Part shown: piece after piece, positions 32,417 to 41,586 of the stretch
How the letters are laid out: the number at the start of each line of letters is the position of its first letter
Position numbering within the stretch: position 1 is the stretch's first letter
Assembly (NCBI RefSeq): GCF_007859295.1
Contig: NZ_VOHB01000003.1
Location: 186,001-250,000, forward strand
Source: Planococcus sp. CPCC 101016
GTDB taxonomy: Bacteria; Bacillota; Bacilli; Bacillales_A; Planococcaceae
DNA: 64,000 nucleotides
Direction of reading: 5' to 3'
Program-made: the position numbers and the translations under genes
Notes under the pieces: generated by a model
Databases searched by the model: none
What the model was told of the DNA's origin: nothing
The model's input: the letters and a program-made list of their open reading frames with translations, nothing else

Positions 32417-33595
32417 ATGATCCAATCTCAATTGACTCAAACATTCAACGACATCTTCAACACGGATGAAAAGCCGCGCTTTTTCTTTGCACCGGGACGC
32501 ATTAACTTAATCGGTGAGCATACCGATTACAATGGCGGTCATGTGTTTCCTGCAGCCATTTCCTTTGGAACCTATGCGGCTGCCCGCCAGCGTTCGGATC
32601 AGCAACTGCGGTTCTACTCGATGAACTTCCCGGAAAAAGGAATCATCGAATGCGACCTAGCCGATTTGTCCTTTAACCCGGATCATGATTGGGCCAACTT
32701 TCCAAAAGGCATGATCCATTATTTTATTAAAAACGGCTTTTCCATTTCTCATGGCATGGATATTCTATTTTACGGAAATATTCCTAACGGCGCTGGGCTG
32801 TCCTCTTCCGCTTCTATCGAAATGGCTACGGGCGTTGTTCTTGAAAACCTGTTTGATTTAGAAATCGACCGGTTGAAGATGATTCAGTTGGGGCAAAACG
32901 TAGAAAATCAGTATATCGGCGTTAACAGTGGGATTATGGATCAATTCGCTATCGGCAAAGGAAAAAAAGACTTTGCCATGCTGCTCGATTGCCAAACGCT
33001 GAAATTCAGCTATGCGCCAGTTGAACTGATGGACCATGAAATTGTTATCATCAATTCCAACAAACAACGGACACTCGCTGCTTCAAAATACAATGAGCGC
33101 CGCGCCCAGTGTGAAGAAGCGCTGTCCGACCTGCGCACGGAACTGGAGATCACCAGCTTGGGCGAATTGACAGCAGAAGCATTCGAACAGTCCAAGCACT
33201 TGATTGAAAATGATGTCAACCGCAAACGGGCAAAGCATGCCGTCTATGAAAATGAAAGAACCTTACGGGCCCTAAAAGAACTGGAACAAGGCAATATCCA
33301 GGCGTTCGGAAAATTAATGAACGAGTCCCATGTTTCTCTTCGGGATGACTATGAAGTCACCGGCGCAGAGCTTGATAAGATTGCAGAAACAGCTTGGGAA
33401 CAGCCGGGTGTTATCGGTGCTCGGATGACTGGGGCCGGTTTCGGTGGATGTGCCATTGCAATCGTTCAACAAAATCACATCGAAAGTTTCAAAGACCAGC
33501 TAACAGCAAGCTATACCGAGGAGTTTGATTTTGCCCCTTCATTTTATGAGGCAAAAATTTCGGATGGCGCCAAAGAACTTGTAGAGGAGTTTTGA
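32417..33595 (+). CDS. galK: Galactokinase
   Basis: 392 residues, GHMP kinase family. The galactokinase signature GRINLIGEHTDYNGGHVFPAA (about 28-48), the ATP-binding loop PNGAGLSSSASIE (about 122-134) and the third motif GARMTGAGFGGCAIAIV are all present, so it should phosphorylate alpha-D-galactose at C1 with ATP. First gene of galK-galE-galT, with TTGGAGG eight bases upstream of ATG and a SigA promoter just before. galE follows almost without a gap. Confidence 0.97.
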   Translation: MIQSQLTQTFNDIFNTDEKPRFFFAPGRINLIGEHTDYNGGHVFPAAISFGTYAAARQRSDQQLRFYSMNFPEKGIIECDLADLSFNPDHDWANFPKGMIHYFIKNGFSISHGMDILFYGNIPNGAGLSSSASIEMATGVVLENLFDLEIDRLKMIQLGQNVENQYIGVNSGIMDQFAIGKGKKDFAMLLDCQTLKFSYAPVELMDHEIVIINSNKQRTLAASKYNERRAQCEEALSDLRTELEITSLGELTAEAFEQSKHLIENDVNRKRAKHAVYENERTLRALKELEQGNIQAFGKLMNESHVSLRDDYEVTGAELDKIAETAWEQPGVIGARMTGAGFGGCAIAIVQQNHIESFKDQLTASYTEEFDFAPSFYEAKISDGAKELVEEF

Positions 33596-33597
33596 AC

Positions 33598-34599
33598 ATG
33601 AGTGTTTTAGTTCTGGGCGGAGCCGGCTACATCGGTTCACACGCAGTTTATCAGTTAATCGACCAAGGAATGGACGTAGTTGTTGTGGATAACTTGGAAA
33701 CGGGACATCAAAAAGCCATCCACCCAAAAGCTGTTTTTTATGAAGGCGATATAAGAAATGCTGACTTTCTCAACTCGGTATTCGAAAAAGAAGCCATTGA
33801 AGAAGTTCTCCACTTTGCCGCTAATTCCTTAGTCGGTGAATCGATGGAAAACCCACTCAAGTATTTTGACAACAATGTCTACGGCACGCAAGTACTGCTG
33901 CAGGCTATGGTCGCACATGACGTGAAAAAAATCGTCTTCTCCTCCACCGCAGCAACTTATGGCGAGCCGGAGTCCGTGCCGATTACCGAAACAATGCCGA
34001 CCCACCCGACCAGCACATACGGTGAAACCAAACTGACCATGGAAAAAATGATGAAGTGGACAGAAGCGGCCCATGACTTGAAATTCGTGTCCTTGCGCTA
34101 TTTCAACGTAGCCGGGGCAAGAGAAACGGCTGAAATCGGCGAAGATCACCGTCCTGAATCCCATCTCGTTCCGCTCATTTTGCAGACAGCACTCGGGCAG
34201 CGAAATGAAATCACGATTTTTGGAAATGATTATGACACGGAAGACGGAACGTGCATCCGCGACTATGTCCACATCGAAGATTTGATCCGCGCTCACCTGT
34301 TGGCACTTGATTATTTGAGAGCAGGCGGTGAAAGTGAGGTCTTCAACCTGGGGAGCAGCCAGGGCTTTTCAGTGAATGAAATGATCTCTGCTGCCCGAGC
34401 TGTAACAGGAAAAGAAATCCCGATCAAAACAGGTCCCCGCAGAGCAGGCGACCCAAGCATCCTGATTGCCAGTTCCGACAAAGCAAGACAAGTATTAGGC
34501 TGGAATCCTGCCTATACGTCTGTCACAAAAATCATTGAAGATGCGTGGAGATGGCATTCGACTCATCCAACTGGCTATGAAAAGGAAGTGCATAGATGA
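33598..34599 (+). CDS. galE: UDP-glucose 4-epimerase
   Basis: 333 residues, extended short-chain dehydrogenase family. Rossmann GGAGYIGSHAVYQL at the N-terminus, catalytic Ser-Thr-Ala (SSTAATYGEP) and YGETKLTMEK with the YxxxK pair, and ARETAEIGEDHRPESHLVPL are all diagnostic of GalE. It interconverts UDP-galactose and UDP-glucose, regenerating the donor for GalT. AGAGGAG overlapping the end of galK serves the ATG two bases past the galK stop; galT overlaps the stop codon, so the three genes are translationally linked. Confidence 0.96.
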   Translation: MSVLVLGGAGYIGSHAVYQLIDQGMDVVVVDNLETGHQKAIHPKAVFYEGDIRNADFLNSVFEKEAIEEVLHFAANSLVGESMENPLKYFDNNVYGTQVLLQAMVAHDVKKIVFSSTAATYGEPESVPITETMPTHPTSTYGETKLTMEKMMKWTEAAHDLKFVSLRYFNVAGARETAEIGEDHRPESHLVPLILQTALGQRNEITIFGNDYDTEDGTCIRDYVHIEDLIRAHLLALDYLRAGGESEVFNLGSSQGFSVNEMISAARAVTGKEIPIKTGPRRAGDPSILIASSDKARQVLGWNPAYTSVTKIIEDAWRWHSTHPTGYEKEVHR

Positions 34600-36074
34600 T
34601 TTACCAAAACCTTGCCGGACTGATCCAAAAAGCCATTGAAACGGACTTGATTGAAACAGCTGATATCGATTACGTCCGCAACCAGGTCATGCATCTCTTA
34701 CAATTGGAGTCGTTTCCTGAAGAACCAATAGAAGCAGCCGTCGATACCATTCCGAACCTCTTAGAAAATATGATTGCTTATGCAATCGAACAAGGTGTCA
34801 TCTTGGATATTTTTGATGACAAGGAAATGCTGTCGGCCAATATCATGAATTGCTTTGTCGCAAGGCCTTCTGTCATCAACGCTCAGTTTATTGAAAAATA
34901 TGCACAGTCGCCTATAGCCGCAACGGATTACTTTTATGAGTTAAGCAAAAACAGCAACTACATCCAAATGAACCGGATCCAGAAAAACATTTCTTATAAA
35001 ACAGACACTCCATATGGACAGATGGACATCACCATCAATCTGTCAAAACCGGAAAAAGATCCGGAACAGATCAAACGGGAACGCGAAATAAAACAAACGC
35101 TCAGTTACCCGAAATGCTTGCTATGCAAAGAAAATGAAGGATATGCAGGGCGAATCGGCTACCCCGCACGGGCGAACCACCGAGTCATCAAGATTCCATT
35201 GACCGGAGAAAATTGGTATCTGCAGTATTCGCCGTATGTCTATTACAACGAACACAGCATTTTGCTTTCTGAAGAACATCGTGACATGAAGATCGACCGG
35301 GATGGATTTGAACGGCTGCTTACGTTTACAGAGCTGTTCCCTCATTACTTTATCGGTTCGAACGCCGACTTGCCGATTGTGGGCGGATCTATTTTAAGCC
35401 ATGATCATTACCAAGCCGGACGCTATGAGTTTGCGATGACCCGAGCGGAGGATGCTTTTGCCTTTAGCTTGGATGCCTATCCGGATATCGCTGCATCGGT
35501 TGTAGAATGGCCGATGTCTGTCATCCGCCTGAAAGGAAAGGAAATCGGCAGCCTGGTGACAGCTGCTGATGACATTTTGCAGACTTGGAGAAATTACTCC
35601 GATGAGGCAGCGGCTGTCCTTGCCTTTACAGGTGGCATCCCTCACAACACAGTTACGCCTATTGCGAGAAAGCGCAGCGGGTTGTTTGAAATCGACCTTG
35701 TGCTTCGAAACAACCGCACGACGAACGAATTTCCGTCTGGAATTTTCCATCCGCATGAAGATGTCCACCACATCAAAAAAGAAAACATCGGTTTGATTGA
35801 AGTGATGGGGCTTGCCGTCTTGCCGCCCCGTTTAAAAGAAGAGCTGGCTGAAATTCAAGAGTTTTTACTTGGCAATGCGAATGACGTGGCTCCCCATCAC
35901 CTCGAATGGGCTGAACAATTAAAAGCACAATCCGGCACTCTTTCGCTGCCGGAAGACGCAGAAACACTCCTGCAAAAAGAGCTGGGGAAAAAATTCGTAC
36001 GGGTGCTTGAAGATGCAGGCGTCTTAAAAGAACGCGAGGCATTCGAGCGATTTATCAAGGTATTAAATAGCTAA
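34596..36074 (+). CDS. galT: UDP-glucose-hexose-1-phosphate uridylyltransferase (type II GalT)
   Basis: 492 residues, the long Gram-positive-type GalT (GalT class II), unrelated in length to the 350-residue E. coli enzyme. Characteristic blocks are CLLCKENEGYAGRIGYPARANHR, YSPYVYYNEHSILLSEEHRDM, GGSILSHDHYQAGRYEF (active-site histidines near 268-270) and GIFHPHEDVHHIKKENIGLIEVMGLAVLPPRL. It transfers UMP from UDP-glucose to galactose-1-phosphate. It starts with an ATG that overlaps the galE stop. A mismatched inverted repeat lies about 80 bases downstream instead of a classical terminator. Confidence 0.95.
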   Translation: MIYQNLAGLIQKAIETDLIETADIDYVRNQVMHLLQLESFPEEPIEAAVDTIPNLLENMIAYAIEQGVILDIFDDKEMLSANIMNCFVARPSVINAQFIEKYAQSPIAATDYFYELSKNSNYIQMNRIQKNISYKTDTPYGQMDITINLSKPEKDPEQIKREREIKQTLSYPKCLLCKENEGYAGRIGYPARANHRVIKIPLTGENWYLQYSPYVYYNEHSILLSEEHRDMKIDRDGFERLLTFTELFPHYFIGSNADLPIVGGSILSHDHYQAGRYEFAMTRAEDAFAFSLDAYPDIAASVVEWPMSVIRLKGKEIGSLVTAADDILQTWRNYSDEAAAVLAFTGGIPHNTVTPIARKRSGLFEIDLVLRNNRTTNEFPSGIFHPHEDVHHIKKENIGLIEVMGLAVLPPRLKEELAEIQEFLLGNANDVAPHHLEWAEQLKAQSGTLSLPEDAETLLQKELGKKFVRVLEDAGVLKEREAFERFIKVLNS

Positions 36075-36156
36075 ATAGTAGTACATTGCGCATGGCCAAG
36101 AGAAAAATTTCTCAAAGAGCTAAAACTTACCAGGCATTGTTGATTCAACAGGCACT

Positions 36157-36203
36157 TGGCAAATGTGCACGAAGACGCCTATGATCTTTGTGCACACTTG
36201 CCA
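36157..36203. repeat. Inverted repeat between galT and msmX
   Basis: TGGCAA-A-TGTGCAC ... GTGCACA-C-TTGCCA: 13 paired positions with a single internal A/C mismatch and a 19-base loop. No T run follows, so it is a weak terminator at best. It could be an RNA structure or a protein-binding dyad. Confidence 0.5.
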
Positions 36204-36245
36204 TTACTAAAATTTCCACGGCATTGTATGCTTTTAACTAGTTAA

Positions 36246-36259
36246 TGAAAGCACTTACA
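36246..36259. promoter_or_regulatory. Possible cre (CcpA) site before msmX
   Basis: TGAAAGCACTTACA matches the CcpA consensus TGWNANCGNTNWCA except for the central G. It lies just before the msmX ribosome site, where a bound repressor would block elongation. Tentative. Confidence 0.35.
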
Positions 36260-36277
36260 CACATTGGAGGGACTCAA

Positions 36278-37375
36278 ATGGCAGGCTTAAATTTAGTGAA
36301 TATCAGAAAAGAATACGATAAAGGTGTAGTTTCGGTACAGGATTTCAATTTGGAAATTCGCGACAAAGAGTTTCTGGTTCTGGTTGGTCCTTCGGGATGC
36401 GGTAAGTCCACGACGCTTCGGATGATTGCGGGCCTTGAAGATATTACGGAAGGCGATCTGTTTATCGGTGACCGCAGAGTCAACGACGTATCGCCAAAAG
36501 ACCGCGATATCGCGATGGTGTTCCAAAACTATGCGCTCTATCCGCATATGAGTGTTTATGACAACATGGCTTTCAGTTTGAAATTACGGAAGATGAAAAA
36601 AGATGATATCAAAGCACGTGTGGCGAATGCCTCTAAGATTTTGGGTCTTGATGAATATTTGAACCGTAAACCTAAAGCATTGTCAGGCGGACAACGTCAA
36701 CGTGTTGCTCTTGGCCGCGCTATCGTCCGCGATGCTGAAGTATTCCTGATGGATGAGCCTTTGTCCAACTTGGATGCCAAGCTGCGTGTACAGATGCGTA
36801 CGGAAATCCAAAAGCTGCATCGCCGTCTTCAGACGACGACTGTTTATGTAACACACGATCAAACTGAAGCGATGACAATGGCTACTCGCTTGGTCGTTAT
36901 GAAAGACGGCTTTATCCAGCAAGTCGGGTCACCGAAAGAAGTTTATGACAAACCGGATAACATGTTTGTCGGCGGATTTATCGGTTCTCCTTCCATGAAC
37001 TTCCTGCGCGGAAAAATTGTCGACAACGCGTTTGTGATGGAAGGCGTGAAAGTCCAAGTGCCAGATGGCAAACTTTCAATGCTTCGTGACCAAGGGTATG
37101 TAGGTAAAGAAATCGTTCTCGGCATCCGTCCAGAAGACATCCATGATGAGCCGTTGTTCCTTGAGCACTCTCCCAACACCAAGCTGAAGGCTTATGTGGA
37201 AGTTGCGGAATTGATGGGATCTGAAATCGTACTTTATTCAAAAGTAAATGACCAAGACTTTGTTGCCCGTGTTGATGCCCGCTTTAATGTAGAAGCCGGC
37301 CAAACGATCGATATGGCATTCGATATGAACAAAGCTCATTTCTTCGATATCGACTCAGAGCTGCGCATCAAATAA
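36278..37375 (+). CDS. msmX: Multi-sugar ABC transporter ATPase MsmX
   Basis: 365 residues, the same length as Bacillus MsmX. Walker A GPSGCGKST, Q-loop VFQNYALYPHM, signature LSGGQRQRVALGRAIVR, Walker B VFLMDEPLSNLDAKLR, H-loop VYVTHDQTEAM; the C-terminal regulatory domain (about 240-365) includes LGIRPEDIHDE and ends FDMNKAHFF. MsmX is the shared, orphan ATPase that energises several sugar importers whose own permease and binding protein genes lie elsewhere; none is encoded here. ATG ten bases after TTGGAGGG; an upstream in-frame ATG (36245) has no ribosome site. A clear terminator follows. Confidence 0.95.
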   Translation: MAGLNLVNIRKEYDKGVVSVQDFNLEIRDKEFLVLVGPSGCGKSTTLRMIAGLEDITEGDLFIGDRRVNDVSPKDRDIAMVFQNYALYPHMSVYDNMAFSLKLRKMKKDDIKARVANASKILGLDEYLNRKPKALSGGQRQRVALGRAIVRDAEVFLMDEPLSNLDAKLRVQMRTEIQKLHRRLQTTTVYVTHDQTEAMTMATRLVVMKDGFIQQVGSPKEVYDKPDNMFVGGFIGSPSMNFLRGKIVDNAFVMEGVKVQVPDGKLSMLRDQGYVGKEIVLGIRPEDIHDEPLFLEHSPNTKLKAYVEVAELMGSEIVLYSKVNDQDFVARVDARFNVEAGQTIDMAFDMNKAHFFDIDSELRIK

Positions 37376-37415
37376 GGTTTTCAAAAAATTTTATAGCTTC
37401 ATCCTTAACAAGCCA

Positions 37416-37446
37416 AAATCCGGACGACAACTCGTCCGGATTTTTT
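37416..37446 (+). terminator. Terminator after msmX
   Basis: AATCCGGACGA, loop CAAC, TCGTCCGGATT, then T run. Confidence 0.9.
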
Positions 37447-37570
37447 GTTTGTGTACTAGTGGTTTCGCCTGCTTTTTGTAGATAATTAGATAGAAATCGG
37501 GTTCAATTCAATCCACCTCGCAACCCGCTGTCCGCTCGCATTTTCAAGTGCATTTTTGAAAATTTCGTGT

Positions 37571-37690
37571 GAACGACCGCAAATCTCGCTGAACGACTGT
37601 AAATTTATTTGAACGACTGCAAATTCAGCTGAGCGATCGCAAATTCGTTTGAACGACCGCAAATTTAGCTAAGCGCTTATAAACTTGCCG
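37571..37690. repeat. Six-unit 20-bp tandem repeat
   Basis: Six contiguous 20-base units start at 37571, 37591, 37611, 37631, 37651 and 37671. The consensus is close to GAACGACYGCAAATTYRKYT; the first five units are well conserved and the last is degenerate. The unit length is not a multiple of three and all frames are broken, so it is not coding. There are no spacers, so it is not CRISPR. It lies in the 476-base gap between the msmX terminator and a DUF4256 gene. A related ACGACCGCAAAA occurs at 57849-57860. Confidence 0.85.
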
Positions 37691-37851
37691 TGTATGTATG
37701 AGAAGACAGATAAAAGCCTCCTCGATTGCGTTTCCATGAGGCAAAAGAAGAGATGAAGATTATTTCTGCAGCTAAGGGATCGTATTCACTTTACATTTTG
37801 ACTATACTTAAGCTACTACGATCTTCATTCAATACAAGAGGAGGCTACACC

Positions 37852-38415
37852 ATGACCCCAAAAAATGAATTAATTTCCGAACAGCGTGAAGAACTACTCG
37901 ATACTTTGAAAGCACGGTTCGAGAAGAACATCGATCGCCACGAATGGATGCAATGGGACAAGATTCAAGAAAAGCTGGAGGCAAGTCCTGACAAACTGTG
38001 GTCGCTACAGGAAATGGAACGGACCGGCGGAGAACCGGATGTATTGGAGTTTGATGAAGCCAAAAATGAATACGTCTTCTATGATTGTTCCGCAGAAAGC
38101 CCCAGTGGACGCAGAAGCGTTTGTTATGACCAGAAAGCATTGGATTCGCGCAAGAAAAACAAACCTGAAAACAGTGCCATGGCAATGGCAAACGAAATGG
38201 GCATCGAACTGTTGAGCGAAGAACAATACCGCACACTGCAGCAGCACGGTACATTTGACGTTAAAACCTCCAGCTGGGTGAAAACTCCTGAAGACATCAG
38301 AGAACGAGGCGGTGCGCTGTTCTGCGACTCCCGCTATGGCCATGTCTTCCTGTATCATAACGGAGCAGATTCGTACTACGCGGCTCGAGGGTTCCGTGGA
38401 TTATTGAGAGTATAA
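37852..38415 (+). CDS. DUF4256 family protein
   Basis: 187 residues, soluble, of the DUF4256 family (WDKIQEKLEASPDKLWSLQEMERTGGEPDV ... YDCSAESPSGRRSVCYDQKAL ... RGGALFCDSRYGHVFLYHNGADSYYAARGFRGLLRV). The family is widespread but uncharacterised. An ATG with AAGAGGAGG eight bases upstream gives this start; the longer frame from 37726 has no site and runs into promoter-like DNA. It is a single rightward gene. The conserved Cys and Arg clusters suggest an enzyme or binding protein, but no function can be claimed. Confidence 0.85.
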   Translation: MTPKNELISEQREELLDTLKARFEKNIDRHEWMQWDKIQEKLEASPDKLWSLQEMERTGGEPDVLEFDEAKNEYVFYDCSAESPSGRRSVCYDQKALDSRKKNKPENSAMAMANEMGIELLSEEQYRTLQQHGTFDVKTSSWVKTPEDIRERGGALFCDSRYGHVFLYHNGADSYYAARGFRGLLRV

Positions 38416-38439
38416 AAATCGGCTGATTACCTAATTGAT

Positions 38440-38487
38440 AAAAAAACAAAAGGCATTGTCGGCAACCCAAAGGGTTCGGCAATGCCT
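38440..38487 (-). terminator. Leftward terminator of the hydrolase gene
   Basis: Minus strand AGGCATTGCCGAACCC / GGGTTGCCGACAATGCCT with a small bulge, followed by TTTTGTTTTTTT. Convergent with the DUF4256 gene. Confidence 0.75.
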
Positions 38488-38516
38488 GTTTAATCAAAAA
38501 GTGGAAATCAAAAGCC

Positions 38517-39341
38517 TTACCTGACTTTCTCCTCCTGCAACCTTTCATCCAACCAGTCAATCACTTCGTCATAGATTTTGTATTTGGATGGCTCATTGAA
38601 TATTTCGTGCATTAAAGAAGCATAGATCTTCAAAGTTTTATCTCTCGAACTAATCTCTCCGTAAAAATCCCGCGAATCTTTTTCAGCAACCAATCCATCT
38701 TCATTGCCATGCAGCACCAGCACCGGATCTACGAAACTTCCGGCATGTTCTTTCAGCCAGGCAATTCCTGGAGCAAATTCATTGATAAGGCCAACAGAAA
38801 TTCTCTTTTCAACCATCGGATCTTCTCCGTAAGCTTTGACGACTTCCGGATCACTGCACACCCCTTCTCCAAGCTTATTATCCAAATAGGTGTCTGCCGG
38901 CAAATCCATTGGCAGCGGACCAAAAAGTTCGTTATTGTAGCGGGTCAACGCACCTGACAATACGATGCCAGCCGCTTGTCCCGGATATTTCGTTCCGAAT
39001 GCTGCAGCCGTGAAGCCGCCCATGCTGTGGCCAATCAAAAAGACCGGTTGCCCCGCGTTCTCTTCTTTCGCCAAATCCATAATGGTTTTCAAATCATCCG
39101 GCATTTCACTGAAATCCTTGAAAAAAGTCCGCTCGCCTTCTGATCGTGCATGGCCACGCTGTTCATAGCGATAAACCGTAAAATCGTACTTTAATAAGGT
39201 TTCGGCCAGCGCATCGTAGCGCCCTAAATGCTCGGCCAGGCCGTGGGCAATCACCACTACGGCTTTTTGCTTTTCGGCCTGGTCTTTGCGGGTGAATAAC
39301 TGCGTTCCATCAAAAGATCGGATCATTTTTTCTTCGCTCAT
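38517..39341 (-). CDS. Alpha/beta hydrolase, lysophospholipase/monoacylglycerol lipase type
   Basis: 274-residue serine hydrolase of the Hydrolase_4 group: VVVIAHGLAEHLGRYDALAETL (oxyanion region), YEQRGHARSEGER, nucleophile elbow GHSMGGF (Ser near 110), acid Asp in LHGNEDGLV and His in SLMHEIFNEP. This pattern matches monoacylglycerol lipases and lysophospholipases. The start ATG is preceded by GGAGG at seven bases. Single leftward gene bounded by two hairpin terminators. Intracellular, no signal peptide. Confidence 0.9.
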   Translation of the reverse strand: MSEEKMIRSFDGTQLFTRKDQAEKQKAVVVIAHGLAEHLGRYDALAETLLKYDFTVYRYEQRGHARSEGERTFFKDFSEMPDDLKTIMDLAKEENAGQPVFLIGHSMGGFTAAAFGTKYPGQAAGIVLSGALTRYNNELFGPLPMDLPADTYLDNKLGEGVCSDPEVVKAYGEDPMVEKRISVGLINEFAPGIAWLKEHAGSFVDPVLVLHGNEDGLVAEKDSRDFYGEISSRDKTLKIYASLMHEIFNEPSKYKIYDEVIDWLDERLQEEKVR

Positions 39342-39423
39342 CAAACATCCTCCATTCTATTCCATTGCTACTGGTAGTATTCTCCATCAATCGAAAATCC
39401 ACCTTCTCAATCAAATAAAATGT

Positions 39424-39481
39424 AAAAAAAGAGATGCTCCCAGAAAATCGGCAGAACCGGTTCCAGTGCATCTCTTTTTTT
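39424..39481 (-). terminator. Terminator after ltaS
   Basis: AAAAAAGAGATGC ... GCATCTCTTTTTT, with AACCGGTT in the loop. It begins at the ltaS stop codon; the A/T runs allow use in both directions. Confidence 0.85.
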
Positions 39482-41432
39482 ATTTCACCGCTTCAGCCGG
39501 ATTCGCCTGGTAATTGTAATCTGCCGGATCGACTGGTGTAAATTCGCTTGGTGTGTAGAACCTCAGCAAATCGCTATTAACTACCTGATCCGACAGCTGC
39601 AATTCATAGCTGCCATGCTCCTGCAGTTTTTGTGCTTGCTCCATCTGTTCTTCTTCGATCGGCAGACCCGTTTCCGGATTATAGAAAACGTCGCCGATTG
39701 AGTAGATTTCCGGGCTCGCGTAATCGCCGTTTCGGAAAGTCACCAGTTCTTCGTGCTCTTCAGACAATAAATCGGTTCCAAAGTGAATATAATTTTGGGT
39801 CTCGACTCCAAGCAAATGCAACACCGTCGGCAACAGGTCAATCTGACCGCCATAGGTATGGTTGATGCCGCCTTCCATGCCTGGGACATGAATGAATAAC
39901 GGCACACGCTGCAACTTGGTGTTTTCAACCGGTGTAATTTCTTTTGACAGTAATTGTTCCATCGCTTTGTTGTGGTTATCGGAAATACCGTAATGGTCGC
40001 CGTACATGACGATCATGGTATTGTCGGCCAAGCCGGATTCCTCCAACTGCGTAAAGAACTGCTCGATCGCTTCATCTGCATAACGGGCTGTCTGGAAATA
40101 ATCATCGACACTCGAATCGCCGGTTGTGGCTTTTTCGATGGTCGTCAGCTCCTGGTCCATTTTATAAGGGAAATGGTGTGCCACGGTAATGAACTTCGTA
40201 TAGAAAGGTTCCGGCAGTGATTCCAACATCGGTGCCGACTTTTCGAAGAACGGTTTGTCCATAATGCCGTATTCCGCCATATCGCCTTCTTCAAGGCCCT
40301 GATAGGACTCGATATCAAAGAAACGATCGTATCCAAACGATTTATAGATTTCAGAACGGTTCCAGAAGGTTCCGTTGTTGCCATGGAATACTGCTGAAGT
40401 ATAGCCTTTATCCTTCAAAATAGCCGGTGCTGCCTGGTACGTGTTTTGGCCTTTTGTTATGAAAGCCGCACCTTTTGGCAAACCGAACAAGGAATTATCA
40501 AGCATGAACTCCGCATCCGCAGTTTTGCCTTGTGCCGTCTGATGGAAAAAATTATCGAAGTACTGTGTATTTTGATCATTGATCATGGAATTCAAAAACG
40601 GTGTAACTTCTTCTCCGTTCAATTCGTAATTCATCAAGAAAGTCTGGAATGATTCCAGATGCAAGTAAACGACATTCATGCCTTCTGCTGCACCGAAATA
40701 CTCTTCACTCGGCGTCGCGTAATTGGATTTGGTATAGTTCAATACCTCTGTACCGTCATCGCTGTCAGCCAATACCCGTTGAGAAGAAGCTTTCAAACTC
40801 TCAACTGTGTCGTAGAGCGCGTAGTTGTACATGCCCAAATACTTGACGATGTAGTTCCGGTCAAAACCGCGGGTCAATAGTTCTGGACGATCCGCTTCTG
40901 CCAAAGCCAGATTAAAGAAGGAAATGGCCAAAGCAACCGTGACGACTGGAAGGACCGCTTTCGTCTTGAAATTCCGCTTGTCTTTTTTGGTGCGTGTGGC
41001 AACCATTACCGCTACCAGTACCAGCACATCCACAAAGAACAGAAAATCGGTCGGCTGGATCAGCGTTGCTACACTGCCGCCTAAATCGCCAAAATTCTGT
41101 GTTTGGAATAAAGTCGGCAAAGTGATGAAGTCACTAAAAAATCGGTAGTACACTAAATTCGCATACAGCAGAACCGACATGCCTATGTAAATCACCAAAA
41201 GCGATACATATTTCCGCGTTCCTTTAAAGAACAGCGACAAACTCAACAACAACAATGCGGAACCGAGCGGATTGAGGATCAACAGAAACTCCTGGAGCGC
41301 TCCGTCGACGTTCAATTTAAATTGCGTCTTTTGCGAAATATACGTCTTCATCCACAGCATGACTACTGCCAGAACAAAGAATGGAATAAACTTATTAATC
41401 TTTTCATTTTTCATTGGATTGATCTTTTTCAT
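39480..41432 (-). CDS. ltaS: Lipoteichoic acid synthase family protein
   Basis: About 650 residues: five N-terminal membrane helices (to about 205) then an extracellular sulfatase-like domain. The catalytic Thr is in QGKTADAEF (near 290); metal ligands are seen in YLHLESFQ, MYGDHYGISD and the HHFPY region. The enzyme polymerises glycerolphosphate from phosphatidylglycerol onto a glycolipid anchor at the outer membrane face. The N-terminal ATG with AAGGTG five bases upstream is preferred. Bacillus species have several LtaS paralogues; whether this is the main synthase or a primase/stress copy cannot be told. Confidence 0.93.
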   Translation of the reverse strand: MKKINPMKNEKINKFIPFFVLAVVMLWMKTYISQKTQFKLNVDGALQEFLLILNPLGSALLLLSLSLFFKGTRKYVSLLVIYIGMSVLLYANLVYYRFFSDFITLPTLFQTQNFGDLGGSVATLIQPTDFLFFVDVLVLVAVMVATRTKKDKRNFKTKAVLPVVTVALAISFFNLALAEADRPELLTRGFDRNYIVKYLGMYNYALYDTVESLKASSQRVLADSDDGTEVLNYTKSNYATPSEEYFGAAEGMNVVYLHLESFQTFLMNYELNGEEVTPFLNSMINDQNTQYFDNFFHQTAQGKTADAEFMLDNSLFGLPKGAAFITKGQNTYQAAPAILKDKGYTSAVFHGNNGTFWNRSEIYKSFGYDRFFDIESYQGLEEGDMAEYGIMDKPFFEKSAPMLESLPEPFYTKFITVAHHFPYKMDQELTTIEKATTGDSSVDDYFQTARYADEAIEQFFTQLEESGLADNTMIVMYGDHYGISDNHNKAMEQLLSKEITPVENTKLQRVPLFIHVPGMEGGINHTYGGQIDLLPTVLHLLGVETQNYIHFGTDLLSEEHEELVTFRNGDYASPEIYSIGDVFYNPETGLPIEEEQMEQAQKLQEHGSYELQLSDQVVNSDLLRFYTPSEFTPVDPADYNYQANPAEAVK

Positions 41433-41586
41433 ATTGCACCTTCTCATAATTGGTCTTCACGAGGATTAAGGGTCAGGGGGTTTTTAAGATTAAGTCATAA
41501 AACTTAAGTAAATTTATTGTAAAAAGAATGACAAAATCTATTCTACTCCAATAGCCCAAAAAATGACAGTTTAAGATTTTTTCAGA

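Noticed and set aside
36245-36277. Upstream ATG as start of msmX
   Set aside because: No ribosome site before it; it lies in the possible cre site, and the later ATG gives the exact family length.
37571-37690. CRISPR array
   Set aside because: Units are directly adjacent 20-mers with no unique spacers and there are no cas genes.
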